This document shows, in pieces, positions 23,506 to 36,705 of a stretch of DNA of 64,000 nt. Each line of letters opens with the position of its first letter. Within the stretch, counting starts at the first letter, position 1. The stretch is from contig NC_057862.1 in the NCBI RefSeq assembly GCF_019393635.1, positions 679,504,814 to 679,568,813 on the forward strand, given 5' to 3'. Source of the DNA: Dromiciops gliroides. Taxonomy: Eukaryota; Chordata; Mammalia; Microbiotheria; Microbiotheriidae. Under the pieces are notes generated by a model. It was not told where the DNA came from. It saw only the letters and a program-made list of their open reading frames with translations, and searched no databases. Both the position numbers and the translations under genes were made by a program.

Positions 23506-25600
23506 TTTGGACTAGATGAATAGTTCAAGTAGAATGTCACCTGATGGCCAACTCTAACATTACACGCTGAACTAATTCAAACATTTTGTAGATTGTGATC
23601 TACGTTAGGGCTTCTTAAATTTTTTCCACTCTCAACCTCTTTTCACCTTAGAAATTTTTACACAATCCTGTAACAGCACATGCATTGCAAAGTATGCATG
23701 TTGTTTTTTGGAACAAAGACTGCAACGACCCCCACATATAGTTATGTGACCCCCCATACTGTAGTTTAAGAAGCTGGGGTCTATGTGACCACAGGTATCA
23801 GTCACTACCGTGGCCGAGTTGAGTCCATCATGAGTATTTATTGTTCCTGTGTAGATATTCACTTGTGGGTGCAGGAACAAGGTCACAGAAATTATTTGAC
23901 TTGAAATGCTTTCTAAACCTTTAAGAATTCACTGTATGCATCTATTCTTATTAAGTAACTTGCCCAAGGTCAGAGAGCAGCACAGGCCAAGTCCTTTCAT
24001 TACAAATCCAGAGTTCTTTTAATTGGAATTCTCTATCTCTTTCCTCATCTGTAGAATGGGAGGGTCAAATCCATTCCATTAAATTGAATTCCCATTTAGT
24101 GAGACCCTATTTAGTGCCAAATATTATCTCATTCAATCTTCACACCAACCCTGGGAGGTAGGTACTATTATCATCCCCATTTTGTAGTTGAGAAAACTAA
24201 GGCAAACAGAATTTAAGATTCACCCAACTAGGGAGCAGCTGAAGCCAGAAGCTGAATTTGAACTCAGGTCTTCCTGCTTCTTATCTCACTGCCTCAGATG
24301 CCAGAGAAGTTTATAATTTATCCCATAGGCAATTGGAGCTTCTTGAGTAGACTTTTGCTTTAAACATCCAACTTGCGCTGTTTTGTGGAGGATAGATTAG
24401 GAAGAAGGTCAATTAGGAGGCTATTACATTAATCCAGTCAGGAGGTGATGTGGGCCTGAACTGGAGTGGAAACTGTGTGAGTACAGAGAAGAGTCTGATT
24501 CTGGGCAAGAAGAAGACTTGGCAGCTGATTGAAAAGTTGAGGGTGTCACTGAGGTTGTCAACCTGAGCCAACGGGAGAAAGATGGCACCGCCCCCCACCC
24601 CCAGCAGGACCAGGGAAGAGGAGTATACTAAGGGGAGGGTATATTGTGATCTCTGCTTTAGGCTCGTTGAGTTCATGTTGTCTATGGGGCATCCAGATGT
24701 CCTGCGAACAGTTGGTGATGTGGGATTGAACCTCAGGAAACAGGTGAGGGCTAGGAGTCCTCTGCATACAGATGATAACTGAACCCACAGGAGCTGATGA
24801 GGTTACCTGGGAATATAAGAAAGAGAAGAAGATCCAGGCAGGATCCCCAGGCAGACCCGCATGAAGGGGACACAACATAGATGCTGATCCAGAAAAAAAT
24901 AAAGCCTGAGAAGAGGTTTGAGAGGGGGGAGAAGGACGAGGAGAGAACCAGGAGGACCCTCAATGGTCCCCATCATTTCTTCCCATCCTAAATCTCCTTG
25001 AGGCCCCTTCCTGCCTGACCTCCTTTCTTTTATAGACCAGAAAAGGCTTATGGTTATGGATTACTTGCCCAGGTTCAGCCTCTGAATTTTCCTTTGAAGA
25101 ATAAGAAGGAGGGAGGAGGATGGGACAGTGAGGAAATGGAAAGTTAAAGTCAGCATTTCCCTGTCCTCTCCACTGACTCTCCTTAAGACACGTGGTGCCC
25201 TATGGAAATGTCACTTCTGTCCAGAGGAACCCCTGTCTTTGAGGCTTCCCTTCTCCCCCTTTCATTCCTCCAACCCTGTTTGAAGAGCTTGCAAGAAGCC
25301 TTGGGGTCATCTAATCCAGCTGATTTATTTCAAAGAGGTCGACCAAGTCGTAGCTAGCAAGTTGGAAGGGGCTCTAAAGATTGGTCCTTCCCATCATCTG
25401 GTCCAACCCCTTCTTTTAACAGAAGAGGAAAATTGAGCAGAGACCTTTAAGTGACTATGGCTATATTAGGTCAGACTCTGGTTCTCTTATTCTTGGCCCT
25501 GCCCTGCCTACCACACTGTGTTACCCAGGAAGGGGAAGTCAAATGGAGTTTCCTACCCAGCACCCTTGCCTCCAATTCTGACACTCCACTGTGCTAAATT
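23506..25600. other. Intergenic stretch, no gene seen
   Basis: Only decayed MIR-like pieces are recognisable (23950-24050; 24090-24290 'ggaggtaggtactattatca'; 25260-25530). 24300-25250 shows no identifiable element. Open frames up to about 106 codons lack family features, splice context or codon bias. Confidence 0.5.
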
Positions 25601-25669
25601 ATGTCTTCCTGTTATTCTTCTCATTCACCCTTGCCCCTGGTATTTTCACCCCTGAGCCAGTGCCATCCT

Positions 25670-26455
25670 CAGCCAACAAGCATCTGTCAAGCACTTGCTA
25701 TATGCCAGACCCTGTCCCCAAAACTTGTTGGGGAATGCAAAGAAAGGCAAAACCAATCTGGCCTCAATGAGCTCACATTCTAATGGTGGTGGGGGGACAA
25801 CATGCAAAGAACATGGACATACGACACATGCAGGGTGTTCCACGCTTAAAGCTGCACTGAGATTTTGGGGACACCCTCTACAGAAGAGTATATGGAAAAT
25901 AACCCCAGAGGGAAGGCTCAGCACAGGGACTGGGAGAGACCTCCTGCAGAAGGTGAGCTTAGACCTGAGTCTTGAAGGAAGCATGCCAGACACGGGGGAC
26001 GGCCTCAGCCAAAGGACAAGGGACAAGCAGAAGGCCACGGCGGGGAAGGCATGTGGGGGGAGCTGGGAGGGTGAGAATGGCCCAGCTTGTGAAAAGATGA
26101 TGTTCTACTTGGTCCTGGAGGGATCCACTGGGATGTGTTCTGGCCTCGGTCAGACCCGTGCTTTCAGAAGGTCCCTTTGGCAGCTGGGTGGACGAAGGAT
26201 CTGAGGCCAGCCAGGTGGCTCTGCCCCAGAATGGTGGCTCTGTAGGCAGAGAGGAGATAGGTGGAAATGACTTTGGATGGAGGACCCACAGTCCATTTGT
26301 CCATAGTCATCCGCAGGTCAGTTCCCCATTAGAACGTGAGCTCCCTGAGGGCAGGGGTCATCTTCAGTCTCTCTTTGTACCCTCAGCTCTCGGCACAATT
26401 CTTGCTGCACAGTAGGTGCTCAATGGATCCTTATTGACTGACTGACAGACATTCA
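25670..26455 (+). repeat. 'Tatgccagaccctgt'-type non-LTR repeat and L2 3' end
   Basis: 25670-26260 resembles the long marsupial repeat whose copies contain tgctatatgccagaccctgt, aaagaaaggcaaaaccaatc and gaccctgagtcttgaaggaagc-like wording. 26320-26455 is an L2-like 3' end (gaacgtgagctccctgaggg; gtaggtgctcaatggatcct). Confidence 0.6.
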
Positions 26456-26684
26456 GAGAAGACAAGAGTTGGCTGTGACCTGGAAATATGGGGTGAGGAG
26501 GAGCGAGGAGTCCAGGATGACACAGAGGGTGTGAATTTAGGTGAGAGAATTGTAGCACTCATGAAAGTGATGGGAAAGCTGGGAAAAGGGGAGGACTGGG
26601 GGAGTGTTGAGGATCTCTGGAGATGGCCAAGAGGCAGTTGGAGCATCAAGCTTTGAGCTGGCAGGAACTTTAGAAATCACTTAA

Positions 26685-27290
26685 TTCAACCCTGGGCAGG
26701 TCGGTGGCACACTGGAATCCAGAAGACCTAAGTTCAAATCCAGTCTCAGACACTTACAAGCTGTGTGATGTAAGGGCTAAAATTCTAGTTCGTCTGTCTA
26801 AAATCTCTAATGAGTGGTCGCCAATAAATTAGAAGCTTTAGCAAGAGTTAAACTTTTAAGCATTTATTAAGAATAAGAATTTGGTAAAGAGAGAGAGAAA
26901 GGCCTAGATTCATCTATCTATCAAAGGGAGAGTGCATTCCTAGCTCCACTCTCCACCAGCATCCTGACAAAAGAGAGAGAAAGAGAGCCAGCCTCGCCCC
27001 CTCTTCCTGCCACAAGCAAACGTCACTTCCTGACGTCAAAGAAAAGCTGTATGGCCTTGCCCTCAGAGGCCTTCTCCTCATGGTGGAGCTTTCTTACAGT
27101 AAGTCTCCCGCAGGTGGCATCATTCCAATCATTACAATGACCCTGGGCAAGTCACTTAACCCTGTTTGCCTCTGTTCCTTCATCTGTAACATGAGCTGGA
27201 GAAGGAGATGGCAAACCACTCCTATATCTTTGACAAGAAAACCTCAATTGGGGTCAAGAAGAATCAGACAAGACTGAATAACAACAATCC
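26685..27290 (+). repeat. SINE with RTE-like tail, split by a solo LTR
   Basis: Head/CORE part 26685-26768 (cagtctcagacacttacaag ctgtgtga) continues at 27137 (ccctgggcaagtcacttaac) and ends in the RTE-like tail (gaatcagacaagactgaata). The LTR 26769-27136 sits exactly in the CORE. Confidence 0.88.
26769..27136 (-). mobile_element. Solo LTR inserted in a SINE
   Basis: Starts TGTAAGGGCTAAAATTC and ends CCAATCATTACA. It aligns end to end with the LTRs at 29356 and 32688 with moderate divergence. The 4-bp flanks are gtga / atga, a slightly decayed duplication. Sense is minus. Class I-type. Confidence 0.87.
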
Positions 27291-27522
27291 AACCCTATCC
27301 TTTTATAAATGAGAAGTCAAGGGACTTGCCCCAAGGGTACTGAGGTTGGGGGTCAGCAAAAGCCATGCTCAAACTGTCCATTTCCAGCCAGGATTAGGGG
27401 GACAGACTTCTCAAATATAAGCAGTAAGTGGCAAAGCCAAAATTCAATCCCAGTTCTTAGAAATCCAGCACTCTTCCAACTACATCAAAATGGTCCATCT
27501 AGGGGGTGGCAGACCCACCCTG

Positions 27523-27524
<2 letters not shown>

Positions 27525-27592
<68 letters not shown>
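27525..27592. repeat. (CT)n microsatellite upstream of CLEC4F
   Basis: About 68 bp of nearly perfect (TC)n, some 330 bp upstream of the CLEC4F TATA box. Confidence 0.92.
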
Positions 27593-27594
<2 letters not shown>

Positions 27595-27919
27595 AGATAT
27601 GGGTGAGCCTGGAAGGTCACTATGGTCCCCTCCATCTGTGAGATTCAGCCTCAGGTGGTCTCAGGGCACTTGGCCCAAAGGGGACTGAAGTCAGGGGGTC
27701 AGCAACTAACTGATTGGAGGGACAGACTTCTCTATAGAGTTGGACCCTAAGTAAAGTTTTGAGGAAGGAGAGGAATGGAGCCTCAAACAGAAGCTGTTGA
27801 GGAATTCTCTTGGGGGCCCCCAAGTTGGACAATGAACTCAACCCAATGGCTGCTGACCACAGTTCTGCTGAGTCAAAAGGACTGAGGGGTAAGTTGGGAC
27901 AGGGAACAGGTCATCAGTC

Positions 27920-28010
27920 TATAAAAGCACCAGAGTTGTGTCAGTTTTCCTTCCCGTTCTTTTCTCTGAACAAAATTCTCCTGGAGAGACCAACAAAGAT
28001 TGGGTCAGAG
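27920..28010 (+). promoter_or_regulatory. CLEC4F: CLEC4F core promoter and 5' UTR
   Basis: TATAAAA at 27920-27926 lies 85 bp before the predicted start codon at 28011. A start site near 27950 would leave a 5' UTR of about 60 nt with no intervening ATG. Start context gagATGg is favourable. Confidence 0.6.
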
Positions 28011-31000
28011 ATGGGGGACCAGCCCATGATGGAGGAGAAAGAGCTAGCCAGCCCGAGTGCCCACTTCAATACAGCTCACCAGCACATTGTTCTGAAGCCT
28101 CAAGGTGAGCCCACGGTAGCCCCCTCCCTCCACTTCCCCTCCATTGGGATCCTCTCCTGGGCTCATCTTAACATGACTGTCTATGGTCCTTGGGCAGTCC
28201 AGGCAGGGTCAGGCGATAAGTAGGTCAAATGGGGTCTGGGAGCTGTGTCAACATGGCTTACTATGCACCAAGCACTGTGCTAAGTACTGAGGATCCAAAT
28301 GCAAGGGGGAAAAAGACAGCTTCTACTCTCAAAGAGCTTACATTTTAATAGAGGAAGACGGAGCTTCAAAGAGAGTTTAAAGGAGGAGGAGGAGGAGGAG
28401 GGGGAAGAAGAGGAGGGGGAGGCGGAAGAGGAGGGGGAGGCGGAAGAAGAGGGGGAGGAGGAGCCCTCATCTGGGGGCGTGATGGCAAAGTCCAGCGCCT
28501 CAGGAACAGAACCAGGAAAGGAATGAAAGCTGGCTGGTCTGGATAGTTCCCAGAAGAATTAACTAATGGGGGAAGGGGGCCTTCACTTGGGAGGTGGGAA
28601 AAACAGGAGGAAAAGATCTTCCAGGGTGAGAATGTAGGTTGGGCATGAGGGCAAAAGTCTGGAGGATGGGATTTTAATTAATTTTTTACTCAAAGGTAGC
28701 GTGACTTAGTATCTATGGCGCTGGCTTTGGAGACTGAAAAATCTAGGTTCAGAGGCCACCACCAGCACTCACTAGCTGCGGGAAGGTTTTTTAAATCTCT
28801 TAGAGACTCCATTCCCTCATCTGTAAAAAGAGGAAGTTGGACTTGACAGTCCCCAATGTCTCTCTCAGCTCTGAATCTATGCTCTTACAAATTCTCACTC
28901 AGCCCAAGGTTGGTCAACACATCTCTGGCTTTTATAGAATCATGTCAAACACATCTTCTATACATCTTCTATACATACAGCACCTTCTATAACATCTCTC
29001 CCAGAGAGTTTAGATCAGGGGGTCTTAGCCTTTTTTGGGCCTTGGATCTCATGGACAGTCTAGTATGACTCCTCTTCAGAAGTCTTGGGGCAGCTAGGTG
29101 GCGCAGTGGATAGAGCACTAGCCCTGGATTCAGGAGGACCTGAGTTCAAATCCAGCCTCAGACATTTAACACTTACTAGCTGTGTGACCCTGGGCAAGTC
29201 ACTTAACTCCAATTGCCTCACTAAAAAAAAATTTTTTTTAATTTAAAAAAAGAAGTCTTAGGGACCCTTTTTCAGAATACTTTCAGATTCATAAAATAAA
29301 ATGTTAGATTACAAAGGGGATGGGAACAAGCATTTATTAAAAACTTACTATGTGCTGTTAAAGGGCTAAAATTCTAGCTAGACTGTCTAAAATATCTAAT
29401 GAGTGGTCGCCAATAAATTATAAGCTTTAGCAAGAGTTAGACTTTTAAGCATTTATTAAGGAGAATAAGAATTTGGTAAAGAGAGAGAAAAAGGCCTAGA
29501 TTCCTATCTATTAAAGGGAGAGCACATTTCTAGCTCCCTTCTCCGCCAGAGTCCAGAGGAAAGAGCGCGAGACTGAGCGCCAGTCTCTTCCTTCCTCCTC
29601 CCACTAGCCCGCGTCACTTCCTGACTCCTGGTCTTGCCCTCAAAGACCTTCCCTTCATGGGCAGAACTCCTCTACAGTAAGTATCCAGCAGGTGGCGTTA
29701 TTCCAATCGTTACAGTCCCCCCTGTTGTTCCTCAAGAAACAAAATGTTTCCTTGACGGAACAGTAAAAACAATATGATAACTATTGCTAACTAATAATAT
29801 GTGAACAACAATATAGAAAAGGAAGAGAGGAAAGTTTTGTCCAGAGGGGCGATTTTTTTTGTCCTCATGAACCGACGCTTTGACATTAGTCTTGCAAAGG
29901 GAGGGCCTCTGCAGAGAATACATGTTACAGATGGTGTATATTATAACAGAAAGAGAAAAAAACCAACAAAAAGAACAAATCAAAACTGTTCATTTAAAGT
30001 CTCTGAAAGTCTTTTCTCAGATGTCCTCTAGGTGTAGTCGTGGAATGGAAGTCTTTTCAGGGGTTGATGTGTGGATGCTGGTAATCAGCCAGGAAAATTT
30101 CCTACAAAATTGAGCTTAACACAACTTTAAAATAGCTTTGTCAATAATCAAATCAAACAATGAAAGTTCTCAAAAACATGTCTAAGGGAATTCAGAATCT
30201 TAGTTGTTACACATGAAACATATAATAAAACAAAAATTGAACCATTCTTTAAAATTATATTATTATTATAGTCCCCCTTTATGGAGGGTAATTGAGAAGA
30301 CAATTGCTGCGATATTAATTTTTAAAAATAATTTTTATCTTTGTTTCATCACTTTTTGCATCATCTGCCTAATTATCCTCATGCCATTATGAGAAATTAA
30401 AAAATCTAATATAATTGGTAACAGGTGTCAAGGCCAAATTCAACAGTGTATTTATCATGACACCTGAGATAATTATGGGGGTTACCATAAAAGAACAGAG
30501 AAATGATGGGATATGAACATTCCCACACTTGAGCAATATATACTGTCCATGCAGTATGCCAGGCTTAAAATAGGTGGATGGAATACATGTCCATGCCACC
30601 AAACATATTGGAGGAAACTGAGTCAGACTTAATCAGATGCATGGGATTGAAATGGTCCATGGCATCAGGCATATAGGAGGGAGCATAGAAGCCAGGTGTA
30701 GAAGTGAGATGGGTGGGATCAATACTTCCAGCCATCTGTACAATATTGTGGGGAAAAATAAAATAAAATATTAAACCAAGAGAATCCAACCTCAACATTA
30801 GTCAAAAGCCGTTCCCTCGGCCATACCTTGACTTCATGCGAGTCTCCCCTCATGTGACAGTTCAGTGTCTGCTCTTGCATGTATTCCTCTTGTGATTGGA
30901 TGGCATCTTGGCCAACTGGCATCTGATAACTCAGAATAAAGGCAATTAATGTCTTAAATGATAAGTTCCCATAATCCAAGTCTCATATGGATTTAAAAAT

Positions 31001-34000
31001 TGAGGATAATAAATGATTGCAAAAAATGTGAATACATCTTGACTCAGAATATAATATATAATTATGCAACAATTTCAAATAATACCCCTTTTTTAACTTA
31101 GTATACAATTACTTTTTTGAAAAATCTGAACATATTTAAATACAAGTTAAAGCACAACACAATCTCAAAGACAACTTTTACAAATGTTCCTCTCTTTTTT
31201 TTTTTTTTTTTTTTGGAATATGCTTATCAAAAATAATACTTCTAGAATCAATTTACACTTGCCATGGCAAACAATTTGCCAGGGAAATGCTTTAAAGAGT
31301 TTGATCAAATAATCAGTTGAGAAAAAATAGCAAAAACAAATAACTCAGAATATGGGAGCACAATACTCCTAGAATTAACATTGTATTATGAAATCAAAAC
31401 CATGTTTCAAAATTAGATAGATGAATGAACAGAAGAAAATACACGTGGAATAATAAAAGACAATGAAATTCAAACTAGGGAAATCTAAATGAATATGAAC
31501 TTAATATTAATAAGAGTATTACAAAATATAAACTTGATCGCATGACTATAAAAAGCTTTTACAAATATTCTCCTTGTTTTAGAAACTAAGTATAAGACAC
31601 AATCTCAAAAGCATTAAAATCTCTATGAAAATAAACCTATACCATTAATTCCAAAATGTATATGTAATAGCATAGAAATCCTATGTAACCTCTGAACTGA
31701 CATTAATAATCTGAGTGAATTCAGAACACTCTTGATTCCGATATCTAAAATCCCCAATACTCATATCAATACCTTGCTGCTTACTTCTACATTTCTGTAC
31801 AATATATACCCTTCCATGGCAAAAGAAGCAGAGTCTTGAACTATGTTGATGATTGTCATTCTTATTCAGCTTAAGTTTTTCTTCTTTAACCCCTCTACAT
31901 TGTCTGTCGGGCTTTTCACCATACAAATGCTTTATAAGATTACTAATGAAAGACAAAAGCAGGTTAGCAAAATTATGAACAAAACGAGCATATCTGGAAT
32001 TTAAAGAGTTTTCTAAGATTGTCTCAAAAGCACAGCCAGGCCAGGGAAGGGCTGAGCCTGAAGCTGCAAATGCAGGTAGAAAAAGTTGAGCATGCGCATC
32101 AGATCTCTGGACTTCCCAGGCAGGGGAAGCTATGGGCTTGGCCATAGGAGGAGTAGAGGGTGGGGTCTGGGGAGGAGGGGAGGGACCAGCGCAATTTGAA
32201 TCCGACTTGATTTTGAACTCAGGCCTGGATTCCTCTTCCCCCACTTTGCCTCCAGGTGCTAGGGGATTAAAAGCTTCTAGAGGGTGGGTCATTGCCTCCA
32301 GGCATGCAAAATTAGAGCAACAATTAGTGTTAGAACTGGGAAAAGCTGCAGGAATCTCTTCAGGTTTCTCTGAAAAAGCATGGTTGGGAGAGGGAGAGAT
32401 ATTTCCTTGTGTGAGTAAGTTGCTGGCTCTTTTAACAAAAATAAAAAGAAAAATAGAAAATCCACAAAAACAAAGCATTAACATGATCTTATCTCCCATT
32501 TGTCTGGTTAAACAGACTAAAATCAAAAATAGGGTAATTAGGGAGTTTAAAAGGTCCATTCGAAAAAATTTAAAGGGAAAACACAGCCAGTACGCCAGTA
32601 CTTAGCAGTTTAAAGGGTAAGGGAAATTTCTTACCCAACCAGAAGATCAGAAGTGAGGTTCAGCTTTCCTCTTCGTGGTCAGCCATCTGTTAAAGGGCTA
32701 AAATTCTAGCTAGACTGTCTAAAATATCTAATGAGTGGTCGCCAATAAATTATAAGCTTTAGCAAGAGTTAGACTTTTAAGCATTTATTAAGGAGAATAA
32801 GAATTTGGTAAAGAGAGAGAAAAAGGCCTAGATTCCTATCTATTAAAGGGAGAGCACATTTCTAGCTCCCTTCTCCGCCAGAGTCCAGAGGAAAGAGCGC
32901 GAGACTGAGCGCCAGTCTCTTCCTTCCTCCTCCCACTAGCCCGCGTCACTTCCTGACTCCTGGTCTTGCCCTCAAAGACCTTCCCTTCATGGGCAGAACT
33001 CCTCTACAGTAAGTATCCAGCAGGTGGCGTTATTCCAATCGTTACAGTGCCAAGTTTCATGTTAAGTGCTTTATACATATTATCTCACTGGATCTTCACA
33101 ACAGCCCTGTGAGCTACAGGTGGACAAATCTAGCACTCATTATCCCCATTTTAGAGTTGGAGAAACTGAGTCAGACAGAGGTTAGATGATTTACCCAGGG
33201 TCACAAAACTAGTAAGTAAGGGGCAGCTAGGTGGCACAGTGGATAAAGCATCGGCCCTGGATTCAGGAGGACCTGAGTTCAAATGTGACCTTAGACACTT
33301 GACACTTACTAACTGTGTGACCCTGGGCAAGTCGCTTAACTCTTGTCCCACAAAAAACCAAAACAAAACAAAACAAAAAACAGAAAACAAAAAACAAAAA
33401 ACTAGGAAGTATCCATGGTCAGAATTGAACTCAGGTCTTCTTGTCTCTAGGGCCAGTGATTTATCCACGGGACCACCTAGCTGCCTCTCTCCAAAAACAA
33501 AACAAAACAAAAAAAACAAAGAAATTGATAGATCCTAGGTAAAAGAATCTCCTGGTTGGAAGAATAACACTCCTGAGGACAAGGGGCTAGATTCTGTGAT
33601 TTCTTGAGGTCTCTTCCAGCTGTAGGGCTCTGTATTTCTACACTGACACTGGCCTTGGTCCTTTTGTGCACCACCCTCCTCCCCACACACATACACCCCT
33701 AGCCCCATTTCCCTGCTTAGTTTAAGTCAAGCACCAGTAGTGGCCAACACCACACACAAATACTCTAGACTGATCTACACTCAGGTCATCAGAATGCTCC
33801 AAAATCTTCCCTGCCAGGGACTTTGTTCCTTTGTATCACCAGGGAGTCTCTTTTGTGGGATCAGAGACTTAGAGATGGAAAGGACCTCAAAATTCATTTA
33901 GTGACCACTGGTCCAGGAAGTGGTTTTCTAATCCTTGGATAACTGTGTTTCAATAGAATGTATTTTATTTTCTGAATTTACAAACATTCTTCTGACAAGG

Positions 34001-34396
34001 AGTCCATCCATTGGCTTCACCAGGTTGACTGACATAGGGCTCCAAGACAGGCACAAAAATGGTTAAGAATCCAATGTAGTCTGGGCAGCTAGGTGGTGCA
34101 GTGGATAAAGCACCAGCTCTGGATTCAGGAGGACCTGAGTTCAAATCCAGCCTCAGACACTTTTGACACTTACTAGCTGTGTGACCCTGGGCAAGTCACT
34201 TAACCTTCATTGCCCCACCAAAAAAAAAAAAAAAGAATCCAAATCCAGTGAGGAAACTGAGACCCACAGATGTGAAGTAATTTGTCAGGTCATATAGTTA
34301 AGTGGAAGAGCTGGTGTTCAAACCTAACTCCAAAAACAAGGCTCTTTCCACATACCAGGTTGCCTCCTAATTCATGTTCAGGAGGCCATATGCATA

Positions 34397-34465
<69 letters not shown>

Positions 34466-36667
34466 CCCTAATCTTTTCCCCAGCCCAAGCTTTTCCTCCC
34501 TTGTCCCATTAGACTGTGACCTCTGTGAAGTCTGGGATTGTTTTTGCCTTACTTTGGATAACCAGTACTTAGCACAGTGCCCAATCCATAGTAAACACTA
34601 AACAAAAGCTTGTAAAATGATTGACTGGCACATAGTAAATAATTAATAAATTTTTAGGTTTATTAACCTAAAAAATGCTTGTTTACTGGCTGACTTTCTG
34701 TGAGGATCTTGACCTCTAAGAAAGTCTGTCCCTCCACTTCACCCGCTTTCCCTTCCTCTTCCCCCCTCAAGTACAATGGGGGTGCAGGAGGGAACTCTGT
34801 GTCTTTGATTTCTAACCCTTCTCTTCTCCCATTGCTACCTTATCTACCTGCTGAAGTCCTTCCTCAATTGAGTTATACCCTTCCTTCCAGCCGTGGATCC
34901 CCCTTTGTCAACTCAGGACATCCCCAAATAGAAAAAGCAATGAGCATCGAGTGAAAGGACTTGGATTCAGATCTCAGCTTTACCACTTCTCCTGCCTATA
35001 TGACCTAGATTAAGCCGCTTCTCTGTGAACCTCAGTTCCCTTTTCTGCAGAAGGAAGGAACTAAATCAGGGGTTCTCAATGTTTTTTGTGTTATGGACCC
35101 CTTTGGCAGGCTGACAAAGGCTATGGACTCCTCAGAGGAATGCTTTTTTTCTCCCTCTCTCTCTCTCCATTCATAATTGAAAGAAATGCTAAATTTTAAT
35201 TAGGGTTTGGTGAAAATAAAGAGGCAATTTTTCCCCATTTAAGTTCACAGATCCCCTGTGGATTCCGGGTTAAAAATCCCTGGACTAAGGGGAAGCTAGG
35301 TATTGCAGTGGATAAAGCACGGGCCCTGGATTCAGGAGGACCTGAGTTCAAATCTGGCCTCAGACACTTGACACTTACTAGCTGTGTGACCCTGGGTAAG
35401 TCACTTAACCCTCACTGTCCCATTAAAAAAAAGAATCCCTGGACTCTCTAAGTGATCTCTAAGGTCTTTCTCTCCTCCCTTCATACTAGGGGACTTTGAC
35501 ATACATAATGATACTCCCTCAAATACCCTAATCTACCCATTCACCAAATTCCTCATTCCAAATGACCTACTCCTCAACCGCAGCTATATACTGAGATGAT
35601 CAGAGGTGGCTAAGCAGCACAGTGAATAGAGTGGTAAGACTTGGAGTCAGGAAAATCTGAGTTCAAATCCAACCTCAGGCACTTAGTAGCTGTGTGACTC
35701 TGGACAAATCATTTAACCCTTTTTGCCTCAGGTTTCTCGTGTATAAAATGGTGATAATAATAGCATCTATCCCCCAGGGTTGTCATGAGGACAAACCTGG
35801 ATAATGTTTGTAAAGTGCTTTATAAAGGGCTGTTTAAATACTTATACTCATTATTGTTGTTGTTATAGTTGTCATACTCCTAATCTTACCATCAGCCATC
35901 AAGAAACTACTCTATAGTGTACATAAAACTACTCTCTCCTGGCTCTCCTCCTACCTATCTGACTACTCCTCCTCATTCTCCTTTGCTGGGTTTTTGTCCA
36001 GTTCATGCTCACTCACTGTGAGCGTCCCACAGGATTTGGTCCTGGGTGGTCATCTCTTCTCCCTCAATACTCCTACACTTGGTCATCCCATCAGCTCCCA
36101 TGACTTCAGTTATTATCTTTATGTTAATGATTCTCAGATCTACTTAGCCAGCCCTAACCTCCCTGCTGATCTCCAGTCTCTCCTCTCCAACTGCCTTTTA
36201 GAGATCTCAGACTAGATGTCCTGCAGACACCTTAAAATCAACATGACCAAAACTGAACTCAGTATCCTCCCACCCAGACTTTTCCCTCTGTCCAATTTAG
36301 CCTGTTATTGTTGAGGGTGGGCACCACCACCCTTTCAGTTCCTCAGGCTTACAATCAAGGCATTACCTTGAACTCCTCTTTAGGTTCCTCATGTGCAAAA
36401 TGGGAATAATAGTAGCTACCTCTTACCTTCCACTTCCAATCTGTTTAAAGTTATGTTGACACAACCTTTGCAACATTTCTTGAATACTCCCTCTTCTCTC
36501 CTCTGACACTGTCCCCACCCTGGTATGGCACCTCATTACCTCACCCCTGGGTTACTGCTACAGCTGCTGGTGGGTCTACCTGCCTCGAGTCTCTCTCCAC
36601 TCCAATCCATTCTCCATTCAGCCACCAAAATGATTTTCCTAAAGCTCATGTCCCACTATGTCACACA

Positions 36668-36705
<38 letters not shown>

